NCBI RefSeq assembly: GCF_008642295.1
Contig: NZ_CP029190.1
Span: 6,617,501 to 6,681,500 of the forward strand
DNA: 64,000 nucleotides
Reading direction: 5' to 3'
From: Streptomyces venezuelae
Lineage (GTDB): Bacteria > Actinomycetota > Actinomycetes > Streptomycetales > Streptomycetaceae
The position numbers and the translations under genes are program-made. Shown piece after piece: positions 42,971-50,850 of the stretch. The notes beneath the pieces are model-generated. The model did no database searches. It had not been told where the DNA came from and saw only the letters and a list, made by a program, of their open reading frames with translations. The stretch's first letter is position 1, and every line of letters starts with the position of its first letter.

Positions 42971-43992
42971 CCGCGCCACCGCAGGGTGTCGTCCACCGCA
43001 CCGGACCCGGATGCCTCGCGCAGCACGGCCAGCCGGGTGAAGCGCTGCTCGAAGTCCTCCCGGGTCAGCCCGTGCTTCCGGTAGGCCTCGGCGAGTTCGC
43101 GTGCGCCCTGCTGCACCGTCCACTCGCAGTCGAAGCCGGGGATCGCCGCGCGGAACCGGGAGAAGTCCACCCGGTACGACCTGGGATCGGCGCCGTTCTC
43201 CCCGGTGATCCGCACCTTTGCGCCGGACACCGCCTCGGCGACCTGCTCGGCGATCTCGGCGACCGTGACGTTGTTGGTCTCGCTGCCGATGTTGAACGCC
43301 CGGTCGTGCACCGCCTCGCGGGGCGCGGTGAGCGCGGCCGTGAAGGCCCGTGCGATGTCGGCTGCGTGCACCAGCGGGCGCCAGGGGGTGCCGTCGGAGA
43401 GCACCAGGACCTCGCCGGACAGCAGGGCGTGGCCCACCAGGTTGTTCAGCACGATGTCGGCGCGCAGCCGGGGCGAGTACCCGAAGGCGGTGGCGTTGCG
43501 CATGAACACCGGGCTGAACTCGTCGTCGCCCAGGGCGTGCAGGTCGTCCTCCACCCGCACCTTGGACTCCGCGTACGGCGTCACCGGGCGCAGCGGGGCG
43601 TCCTCGCCCACCAGGGCGTCACCGCCGGCGGCGCCGTAGACCGAGCAGGTGGAGGCGTACAGGAAGCGCCGCACTCCGGCGTCGCGGGCCAGCCGGGCCA
43701 GCCGGACGGAGGCGTGGTGGTTGATGTCGTAGGTGAGTTCCGGCGCCAGCGATCCCAGCGGGTCGTTGGAGAGCGCGGCCAGGTGGATCACGGCGTCCAC
43801 CCCGGCCAGGTGCTCGGCCGTGACATCGCGCAGGTCCACCCGGTGCCCGGGCGGGTCGGCGGGCTGCGGGCCCAGCAGGCAGTCGGCGAACAGGCCGGAG
43901 TCGAGACCGGTGACCTCGTGCCCGGCGGCCGTGAGGACCGGGGCCATCACGGTGCCCAGGTAGCCCTGATGCCCGGTCAGCAGTACGCGCAA
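42967..43992 (-). CDS. NAD-dependent sugar epimerase/dehydratase (SDR)
   Basis: Extended SDR enzyme of 341 residues. Rossmann motif GHQGYLGTVMAPVL (about 7-20), DVIH-type segment GVDAVIHLAALSND, catalytic Ser-Thr near YASTCSVYG and the Tyr-xxx-Lys pair in TPYAESKVRVE (Tyr about 140, Lys 144). NVTVAEIAE is a later landmark. It likely reduces or epimerises a nucleotide keto sugar in the C-methyl-sugar branch of the locus. Confidence 0.92.
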   Translation of the reverse strand: MRVLLTGHQGYLGTVMAPVLTAAGHEVTGLDSGLFADCLLGPQPADPPGHRVDLRDVTAEHLAGVDAVIHLAALSNDPLGSLAPELTYDINHHASVRLARLARDAGVRRFLYASTCSVYGAAGGDALVGEDAPLRPVTPYAESKVRVEDDLHALGDDEFSPVFMRNATAFGYSPRLRADIVLNNLVGHALLSGEVLVLSDGTPWRPLVHAADIARAFTAALTAPREAVHDRAFNIGSETNNVTVAEIAEQVAEAVSGAKVRITGENGADPRSYRVDFSRFRAAIPGFDCEWTVQQGARELAEAYRKHGLTREDFEQRFTRLAVLREASGSGAVDDTLRWRG

Positions 43993-43995
43993 GGT

Positions 43996-44643
43996 TCAAT
44001 CCCCCAGGTCGAGAGTGAGTTTGGTGACGGCGAACGCCTCGGCGTAGCGCGCGTGGCATTCGATGCCGCGGATCCGTGCGAGGCCGAGGAAGGCCTCCCG
44101 GTCGTACCAGGGCCGGTGCCGCTGCGAGGGATAGTGCTCCTGCAGCAGCCGTACCTTCTCTTCGGCGATCTCCGGCGACAGCGGCTGGTACGCCGTCGGA
44201 CGGCCGAGATCGCCGTCCCACTTGACGATCTCGTAGCCGAGGACGAGATGGTCGCGGAACGCGGTGGGCAGCAGTTGCGCAAGCCCGCGGTGGTCCTGGT
44301 GCGCATCCTCGGTACGCGGGGCGAGGACCAGGTCGGGCTCGGTCCGCCCGCGCAGTTCCTCGACCGCGGCCTTGGCTTCCTCCCAGTGCGCGGGCAGCCG
44401 GCCGTCCGGCAGCTTGAGCACGGTCAGCCGCAGGTCGGCGCCCGGGCAGAAGGCGGTGAGCGCGGCCTCTTCCTCCGCCTCGCGCTCGCCGCCACCGCCG
44501 GACAGCACCAGCGCGTCGATCCTGATGCCCGGCCGGGCGTGGCACAGCGTCAGCAGGGTGCCGCCGGCCCCGATGGCGATGTCGTCGCAGTGCGCCCCCA
44601 CCGCGACGATCCGGTCCAGTCGCCGGTTCCCGAGCCGGATCAC
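43996..44643 (-). CDS. PIG-L family deacetylase
   Basis: Zinc-dependent LmbE-like N-deacetylase of 215 residues. VGAHCDDIAIGAGGTLL (AHxDD zinc and catalytic motif, about residues 15-31) and EDAHQDHRGLAQLL (HxxH second zinc motif, about 112-125) are seen. It removes an acetyl group from an N-acetyl sugar or similar. GTG start at 44641-44643 overlaps the cytidylyltransferase stop by four bases. It is three bases from the epimerase gene. Confidence 0.9.
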   Translation of the reverse strand: MIRLGNRRLDRIVAVGAHCDDIAIGAGGTLLTLCHARPGIRIDALVLSGGGGEREAEEEAALTAFCPGADLRLTVLKLPDGRLPAHWEEAKAAVEELRGRTEPDLVLAPRTEDAHQDHRGLAQLLPTAFRDHLVLGYEIVKWDGDLGRPTAYQPLSPEIAEEKVRLLQEHYPSQRHRPWYDREAFLGLARIRGIECHARYAEAFAVTKLTLDLGD

Positions 44644-45482
44644 GCGGTCCTCGCCCCGGCGCCGCCCCGGATGCCGCCCCCGGCGCCGGCCGCGCCCGCC
44701 GCCACGCCGTCCCGTTCCCACACGGCCCACGGACGGTCGCCCTGGGCGTAGGCGGCATCGAGCGCAGCCCGTTCCTTCACGGTGTCGGTCGGCTTCCAGA
44801 AACCGCGGTGCCGGTGCGCCACCAGCCGGCCGCGCTTGGCCAGTCCGGCACATCCGTCGGCGACCAGGTCCCCGCCCTCGGGGATGTGGTCGAAGACCTC
44901 CTGGCGGAGCACGAAATAGCCGCCGTTCTCCCACAGCGGCAGCTCGCTCACCGCGGTGATGCCGCCCACCAGGCCGTCCTCGCCCAGGTCCACGCAGTGG
45001 AAGGACTGCTGCGGCGGCACCACCATCATCGAGGCACCGGCATCGCGCCGGGCGAACCGGTCGATCATCTCCGGCAGCGGGGCGTCGGTGAGCACATCGG
45101 CGTAGTTGGCGAGGAACATCTCGTCGCCGTCCAGGTGATGCCGCACCCGGCGCAGCCGCTCCCCGATGGGCGACTCGATGCCGGTCTGCGCGAAGGTGAT
45201 CGTCCAGTCGGCTATGTCGGTGGACAGTAACTCGGTCCGCCCGCCGCGCAGCACGAAGTCATTGGAGGTCGTCTCCTCGTAGTTGAGGAAGAAGTCCTTG
45301 ATGTGGTGCGCCCCGTACCCGAGGCACAGGATGAACTCCTTGTGCCCGAAGTACGCGTAGTAGCGCATGACGTGCCAGATCAACGGCCGCGGGCCGACCA
45401 TCGCCATCGGCTTGGGCACGTCGTCGGAGGCACCGCTGCGCATGCGCAGCCCGTAACCGCCGCAGAACAGGACGACCTTCAT
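44640..45482 (-). CDS. Glucose-1-phosphate cytidylyltransferase-like nucleotidyltransferase
   Basis: Enzyme of 280 residues of the RfbF class, which makes CDP-glucose from CTP and glucose 1-phosphate. The nucleotide loop is FCGGYGLRMRSGASDDVPKPM (key part GGYGLRMR and PKPM, about 8-25). LGYGAHHIKDFFLNYE, NYADVLTD and WENGGYFVLRQEVFDHI follow, and GFWKPTDTVKE near 250 is typical. The last 30 residues are Gly/Ala-rich (AGAAGAGGGIRGGAGART). It supplies the activated sugar for the C-methyltransferase and SDR enzymes next to it. Confidence 0.92.
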   Translation of the reverse strand: MKVVLFCGGYGLRMRSGASDDVPKPMAMVGPRPLIWHVMRYYAYFGHKEFILCLGYGAHHIKDFFLNYEETTSNDFVLRGGRTELLSTDIADWTITFAQTGIESPIGERLRRVRHHLDGDEMFLANYADVLTDAPLPEMIDRFARRDAGASMMVVPPQQSFHCVDLGEDGLVGGITAVSELPLWENGGYFVLRQEVFDHIPEGGDLVADGCAGLAKRGRLVAHRHRGFWKPTDTVKERAALDAAYAQGDRPWAVWERDGVAAGAAGAGGGIRGGAGARTA

Positions 45483-45495
45483 GCTGCTACCTCTT

Positions 45496-46740
45496 TCACG
45501 ACGTGACCTCGACAATGCTCAGTTCCGGGATGGGAAAGACCAGCCGGCCGCCCCACTCGTGCACGAAGGACAGCTGCTCGACCAGCTCGTCCCGCAGGTT
45601 CCAGGGGAGGACGAGTACGTAGTCGGGCCGGTCGGCGGCGATCCGCTCGGGCGGCAGCACCGGGATGCGGGTGCCCGGGGTGAACCTCCCGTGCTTGTAG
45701 GGGTTGCGGTCGACCGTGTAGGCGAGCAGGTCGGGCCGGATGCCGCAGTGGTTGAGCAGGGTGTTGCCCTTGCCGGGGGCGCCGTAGCCGACGACCGTCT
45801 CGCCGCGCTCGGCCGCCTCGATGAGGAACCGCAGGAGGTCCCGGCGCACCTTGGCCACCCGGGCGGAGAACTCGGCGTACCCGGACAGCTCCTGCAGTCC
45901 GGCCGCCTTCTCCCGGTCCAGCACCTCGGCCACCCGTCGGCCCGGCTCGCCGGCCACCTCGGCCGGCCGGGCCCACAGCCGGATGGAGCCGCCGTGGGTG
46001 GGCAGCAGCTCCACGTCCACCAGCGTGAGTCCGCCGCTCGCCAGCGCCCGGGCCGCGGAGGCGACCGTGTAGTACTGGAAGTGCTCGTGGTAGATCGTGT
46101 CGTACTGGTTCTTCTCGATCAGGGTCAGCAGGTGCTGCACCTCGATGGAGACCCAGCCGTCGTCGGCGACCAGGGCGCGCAGCCCCTGGGTGAACCCGAC
46201 GACATCGGGGATGTGCGCGTACACGTTGTTGGCCACGACCAGGTCCGCCGGGCCGTGCTCGGCGCGGACGGCCGAGCCGGTGGCCGGGTCCAGGAACTCC
46301 GTGAGCGTGGGCACCCCCGCCTCCCGCGCCGCGGCACCGACGTTCACCGACGGCTCGATGCCCAGGCAGCGGATCCCCCGGTCCACCATGTGCCGGAGCA
46401 GGTACCCGTCGTTGCTGGCGACCTCGACCACGAAGGCTTCCTTCGCCGCGGAGTCGAGGTCCAGCCGCCGGACGGCGTCGGCGACGAAGGTGCGCGCGTG
46501 CTCCACCCAGGAGGTCGAGTAGGAGGAGAAGTACGCATACTCCTGGAACGTCTCCTCCGGAGTGATCAGCGGAGGGATCTGCGCCAGCCAGCACTCCGTG
46601 CAGACCCGCAGGTGCAGCGGGTACGCCGGCTCCGGCCGGTCCAGTTGGTCCGCGGCGAGAAAGCTCTCGCACGGCGGGGTCGCCCCGAGGTCGACGACGC
46701 TCGCCAGCGTCGCCGAGCCGCAGAGTCGGCATCCGGTCAT
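45496..46740 (-). CDS. Sugar C-methyltransferase (SAM-dependent, zinc-binding N-terminus)
   Basis: Methyltransferase of 414 residues with three parts: an N-terminal Cys4 zinc domain (CRLCG near 4 and CTECWLAQ near 48), a SAM-binding core (VVEVASNDGYLLRHM, about 105-119) and a C-terminal domain with VGYGAPGKGNTLLN (about 310-323). This is the layout of NDP-hexose C-methyltransferases such as those of mycarose pathways. HEHFQYYT near 222 holds catalytic His/Tyr positions. It should put a methyl branch on a keto sugar. Gap to the cytidylyltransferase is 13 bases. Confidence 0.92.
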   Translation of the reverse strand: MTGCRLCGSATLASVVDLGATPPCESFLAADQLDRPEPAYPLHLRVCTECWLAQIPPLITPEETFQEYAYFSSYSTSWVEHARTFVADAVRRLDLDSAAKEAFVVEVASNDGYLLRHMVDRGIRCLGIEPSVNVGAAAREAGVPTLTEFLDPATGSAVRAEHGPADLVVANNVYAHIPDVVGFTQGLRALVADDGWVSIEVQHLLTLIEKNQYDTIYHEHFQYYTVASAARALASGGLTLVDVELLPTHGGSIRLWARPAEVAGEPGRRVAEVLDREKAAGLQELSGYAEFSARVAKVRRDLLRFLIEAAERGETVVGYGAPGKGNTLLNHCGIRPDLLAYTVDRNPYKHGRFTPGTRIPVLPPERIAADRPDYVLVLPWNLRDELVEQLSFVHEWGGRLVFPIPELSIVEVTS

Positions 46741-48020
46741 CTACTGCCCCCATCCCTGCCCGCGCGGGTGCCCCGCGGCGAGCCAGCGTTTCCGTTCCCT
46801 GTCGGCGGCGGGACGTCCCCGCCGCCGTACCGACCCGCGATGGCGGTGCGGTACTCCTCCACCAGACGTTCCAGCCCGACGGCAGGGCTGAAGCCCTGCT
46901 CGTAACGGAGCCGGGCCGCCCGGCCCATCTCCCGGTTGCGAGCCGGCTCGGCCGCGATCCGGCGTATGCAGGACGCGAGCGAGCCGGACTCGCCCGGCCG
47001 GTGCAGCAGCCCGGTCACCCCGTCCTCGACGAGTTCGGTGAAGGCGCCGTGACCGGCGGCAACAGCCGGGACCCCGGCCGCCATCGCCTCCACGACCACC
47101 AGACCGAACGCCTCCAGCCAGGTCGAGGGAGCCACCACGGCGACCGACCGGGCGACGGCCTCCCGGCTCTCCGCCGCGTCGTACAGGCCGACGTACCGCA
47201 CGTCCTCCCGGCCCGCCGCCCAGGCGGTCACCTCCCGCTCCAGCGGCCCCGCCCCGGCGACCACCAGCGGCACGCCCACACCGCCGCCGGCGGCGATCTC
47301 GTCCCACGCGGCCATGAGCAGCCGTACGCCCTTGGCCTCCGCGAGCCGGCCCAGATAGAGCAGGTGCTCGCCGGCACCCGTCCGGCCGACGCCCGGTTCG
47401 GGCACGAAGTTGTGCTTCACGGCCAGCCGTTCGGGCGGCATGCCCGACCGCACCAGCACCTCGCGCTGCGCCGCGGAGATGCACAGGAACCGCTCCACCC
47501 CGGACCACCAGCGCCGCCGGTTGACCGACAGGCTGACCGCGAGCGGTACCGTCGCCAGCCGGGAGTTCCGGTAGCAGCCGTGCCGGACGGCGGGCAGCGG
47601 CGCCCTCCCGACGCACTCGGTGCACGGCCGGCCGTCCCGCTGCAGCGTGCCGGGCGGGCAGACCTGGGTGTAGTTGTGCAGCGTGGCGACGGCGGGCACG
47701 TCGGCATCGGCGCAGGCGGCCAGCACCGCGGGCGACAGGAGCGGGAAGACGTTGTGGACGTGCACCACGTCCGGCCGCTCGGTGCGGAGCTGGCCGGCGA
47801 GTTCCGCGCGGACCGCCGGGTTCCACGGCACCAGCAGCGGGACCGCGGCCTTGGCCGGCAGGGACCGGGCGGCGATGTCGTCGCTGCGCCGCTCGAACAC
47901 CTCGACCCGGTGGCCGGCCGCCCGCAGCAGCTCCACCTCCTGGTCGACGACCTTGTTCTCCCCGCTCGGCTGCGCCGAGGCGTAGCGGTTGTGCACCACC
48001 AGCACGTGCAGGCTGTCCAT
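46737..48020 (-). CDS. Family 4 glycosyltransferase A
   Basis: GT-B enzyme of 427 residues. VVHNRYASAQPSGENKVVDQEVELL is the N-terminal acceptor side (key part SGENKVVDQE). HNFVPEPG, LYLGRLAEAKGVRLL and EAFGLVVVEAMAAGVPAVAAGHGAFTELV (key part EAFGLVVVEAMAAGVP, about 335-350) are donor-binding motifs with the EX7E pair. Two Cys in CPPGTLQRDGRPCTEC may bind metal. The ATG at 48018-48020 was chosen; the longer frame upstream is overlap with the ligase gene. Confidence 0.92.
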   Translation of the reverse strand: MDSLHVLVVHNRYASAQPSGENKVVDQEVELLRAAGHRVEVFERRSDDIAARSLPAKAAVPLLVPWNPAVRAELAGQLRTERPDVVHVHNVFPLLSPAVLAACADADVPAVATLHNYTQVCPPGTLQRDGRPCTECVGRAPLPAVRHGCYRNSRLATVPLAVSLSVNRRRWWSGVERFLCISAAQREVLVRSGMPPERLAVKHNFVPEPGVGRTGAGEHLLYLGRLAEAKGVRLLMAAWDEIAAGGGVGVPLVVAGAGPLEREVTAWAAGREDVRYVGLYDAAESREAVARSVAVVAPSTWLEAFGLVVVEAMAAGVPAVAAGHGAFTELVEDGVTGLLHRPGESGSLASCIRRIAAEPARNREMGRAARLRYEQGFSPAVGLERLVEEYRTAIAGRYGGGDVPPPTGNGNAGSPRGTRAGRDGGSR

Positions 48021-48022
48021 GC

Positions 48023-49255
48023 TCAGGTCACCTCCGTCGTTCGGACCCGTCCCGGTACCGGGCGTCCAGGAGCTTCGGCCGCCGGGAGGGGAGTGGCCGC
48101 GGCAGGTGCCGCCAGCAGTGAGGCGGCCACGGCCAGATGCAGCAGGTACGGCGAGGCGTCGCCCAGCCCGGCCTCGGTGTACGACGCGATCGCGCAGTAG
48201 GCGATCAGGAAGATCGCGCAGGCCCGCTGGAGCGACGGCGGTCGCAGCAGCGCCACACCGCCCAGCACGACGATCACCGCAGCCACGAGGGCGGCGCCGG
48301 TCAGCCCCTGTTCGTGGTAGACGGCCAGCCAGCTGTTGTCGATCGGCAGCCCGCCGAACGACTTGTCGCCCAGGCCCATCCCGAACAGCTGCTCCGTGGT
48401 CGTCCTGGGGGCCGCCAGCAGGGCGTCCCAGACCTTGGCCCGGCCGGTCAGGTTGGAGAAGTTCTCCTTGCTCTGCCCGCGCAGGAACCACGCCTGCAGC
48501 GCGGAGTTGAACCCCACCGCGGCCACGACGGCGCACAGTACCGCCCAGCCGAAGAACCGGCGGGCCGCGGCGCTGGTCAGCACGAGCGAGCCGATCGCCA
48601 GCACCAGCCCGATGACCAGGCCGAGCGTGGCGGTCCGGGTGTGGGTCAGCGCGAGCAGGACCAGGGCCGGCACGATGACCACCGCCGCGCTGCGCCCGTC
48701 GGTCCGGCGGCCGAGTACGAGCAGCACGGTGAGCCCGGTGATCACCGCGGCGTACTGTCCGATCTGCGGCGGGGTGAGCGGCCACAGCGCGCCGACCAGC
48801 CGCCCGCCGTAGAGCTCGGGCATGGCGGCACCCGGAGAGATGACCGCACCGGCGGCCACCGACCCGAGGACCGCGAAGTACATCCGGATATGGCGCCGGA
48901 CGAACCCCAGGCCGCCGTCCCACCAGCGGCTGAGCAGCCACAGCGTGCCGACGAAGAGCGCCAGCCGGGTACACCGGAACAGCGCGCCGAACCCGGACTC
49001 CAGATTCGCGCTGGACATCACGCTCGGCACCAGCAGCAGGGTGAGCAGCACCAGGAAGGCACTGGCCCGGATGCGCAGCCGCAGGTTGACCGCGAGCGCC
49101 AGGGCGAACGCGGCGACGAGCGCGCCCATGGTGACCATCTGGATCAGGGAGCGGGGCAGCGGGACGATGGTCTGCGCCCCGGCGGAGCCGAGCGTGTTGA
49201 GGACCAGCAGCCCCCAGACGGTACCGACGATCTTCGACGTGTGGCCCGTGTCCAT
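48023..49255 (-). CDS. O-antigen ligase/polymerase-like membrane protein (Wzy type)
   Basis: Integral membrane protein of 410 residues with ten to twelve segments. The periplasmic loop motif NLTGRAKVWDALLAAPRTTTEQLFGMG (key part GRAKVWDALLAA, about 270-281) with GDKSFGGLPIDNSWLAVYHEQGL afterwards is the Wzy/O-antigen ligase signature. The ATG at 49253-49255 is preferred because AGGAGG lies nine bases before it, while the GTG at 49264 directly touches that site. It probably polymerises or ligates the repeat unit. Confidence 0.85.
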   Translation of the reverse strand: MDTGHTSKIVGTVWGLLVLNTLGSAGAQTIVPLPRSLIQMVTMGALVAAFALALAVNLRLRIRASAFLVLLTLLLVPSVMSSANLESGFGALFRCTRLALFVGTLWLLSRWWDGGLGFVRRHIRMYFAVLGSVAAGAVISPGAAMPELYGGRLVGALWPLTPPQIGQYAAVITGLTVLLVLGRRTDGRSAAVVIVPALVLLALTHTRTATLGLVIGLVLAIGSLVLTSAAARRFFGWAVLCAVVAAVGFNSALQAWFLRGQSKENFSNLTGRAKVWDALLAAPRTTTEQLFGMGLGDKSFGGLPIDNSWLAVYHEQGLTGAALVAAVIVVLGGVALLRPPSLQRACAIFLIAYCAIASYTEAGLGDASPYLLHLAVAASLLAAPAAATPLPAAEAPGRPVPGRVRTTEVT

Positions 49256-49256
49256 C

Positions 49257-50810
49257 TCAGCCACCCTCCTGTGCCCGGAAGGTGCTGCCGGTGTCCTGCT
49301 GGTACGGCGTGCCCTGCCACTGCCCGAAGTCGAGCACCTGGCTCGGGTCCGGGGCGACGAACTGCCACGGTCCGAGGTAGACGTTGTCGTGCCAGCGGTT
49401 GTGCTGCTCGCGGGTGATCGCCTCGGCCACCCGCTCGCCGTGGTAGGGCGACCAGTCCGGATAGGTGCCGTAGTTGGCCAGCACGGCCATCCGGTCGCAC
49501 TTCACCGTGCACCCGACCACGGACTTGTCGAGCACGAAGCGGTTGTCGTGGATGTCCACCCGCTGGGTCTTCCACCGGCAGTCGGAGTAGAGCGGTGCGG
49601 TGGCGATCCCCGGCCGGGTGCAGCGGCCGGTGTCCTCCACCAGCAGCGTGCACTCACCGGAGGAGGTGTTGGCCGGGCTGTTGCAGAACCGGTCGGCGTT
49701 CTCCCACAGGGTGATCCCGGACCAGTTGTTCTCCAGCAGGTTCCGGTAGATCTCGATCTTGTCCGTGCGGGCCCGGACCCGCGGTTCGCCGCCGGACTCG
49801 GACAGATAGACGGTCGCGAACGGGAAGCTGTCGCCGCGTTCGGCGTTCTTGCGGCCCTCGACCCAGTTGTTCCGCCGGATCGTGTTGTTCCGGATGATCG
49901 CGTTGTAGCTGGTCTCGTAGATCAGCGCGGCACCGTCGTTGGCCTCCAGCACATTGTCCTCGATGAGGACGTCGTTGTTGTTGGTGTCCGCCCACAACCC
50001 GGGTCCGCGGTTGTCGTGCACCCAGTTGCCGCGGACGTCGGCGCCGTTGACGGCCCAGAGCTTGACGCCCCCGGTGCAGCCGCAGCCCGGCTGCCGCCGC
50101 TCCCAGTCGTCGGTGTTGTTGGCCGTGATCTCGTTGCCCTCGATCAGCAGGCCGCTCACCGGGGCACCGGACTTGTAGGCGTTCATTCCGTACTGCCCGT
50201 TGCCGCGCAGGCAGCTGGCCCGGACCCGCTGGCGGGCACCGGCCATCAGCCCCGCACCGGAGTTGTTCTGGATCACCGCGTGCTCGATCAGCCATCCGTC
50301 GGCCGAGTCGTGGTTGACCACGCCCTCGTTGTGTGGCGCGATGAACCCCTGCACGGTCAGATGGCGGATGGTGACCTGGCCGGCCGAACCGCCGAACGCG
50401 TACTGGTTGGTCTTCAGACCGTCGAGCACCGCGCCCGGCGCGCCGAGATAGCTGTTCCCCTCCTTGGGGATCACCTGGGCATAACGGTCCGCTTCGAGCC
50501 GGTGCGTTCCCGGCCGAAGCCAGAACGTGGTGTTCGGCGGGCTGCTCTTGGTCTTTGCGGCCAGGTCGCCGACCACCGCGGGGTCGACGGTCACCGCGCC
50601 GGCCGGCGCCTCGGCCGGACCGGGCGCCGGCCCGGCACACACCCGGGCCGCGGACGGGGCGGGCGCCCCGGACGTCCCGGGTGCCCCGGACGCCGACGAT
50701 GCACGGGTCGGCTCGGCCCCGGTGCCCGGCGTGCCCGTACAGCCGCCCGCCGCCAGGACCAGCACCAGCAGGGCAGCCGGCACCGCCCGGTGCCCTCTCC
50801 TGATCACCAC
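49257..50810 (-). CDS. Right-handed parallel beta-helix lipoprotein
   Basis: Exported protein of 517 residues. The signal ends in a lipobox LVLAAGGCTG (Cys near 24), then a Ser/Ala/Pro linker. From residue 80 on, repeated Asn-rich turns (HAVIQNNSGAGLM, GLLIEGNEITANN, VRGNWVHDNRG, VLIEDNVLEANDG, AIIRNNTIRRNNW) form a parallel beta-helix as in pectate lyases and polysaccharide-modifying enzymes. Several paired Cys suggest disulfides. Its place within the exopolysaccharide operon suggests a lyase, epimerase or binding role for the secreted polymer; catalytic residues were not identified. Confidence 0.88.
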   Translation of the reverse strand: MVIRRGHRAVPAALLVLVLAAGGCTGTPGTGAEPTRASSASGAPGTSGAPAPSAARVCAGPAPGPAEAPAGAVTVDPAVVGDLAAKTKSSPPNTTFWLRPGTHRLEADRYAQVIPKEGNSYLGAPGAVLDGLKTNQYAFGGSAGQVTIRHLTVQGFIAPHNEGVVNHDSADGWLIEHAVIQNNSGAGLMAGARQRVRASCLRGNGQYGMNAYKSGAPVSGLLIEGNEITANNTDDWERRQPGCGCTGGVKLWAVNGADVRGNWVHDNRGPGLWADTNNNDVLIEDNVLEANDGAALIYETSYNAIIRNNTIRRNNWVEGRKNAERGDSFPFATVYLSESGGEPRVRARTDKIEIYRNLLENNWSGITLWENADRFCNSPANTSSGECTLLVEDTGRCTRPGIATAPLYSDCRWKTQRVDIHDNRFVLDKSVVGCTVKCDRMAVLANYGTYPDWSPYHGERVAEAITREQHNRWHDNVYLGPWQFVAPDPSQVLDFGQWQGTPYQQDTGSTFRAQEGG

Positions 50811-50850
50811 GCCTCCTCCCCGGGGCCTGTTGTGGACGTGCCGGCCACGG

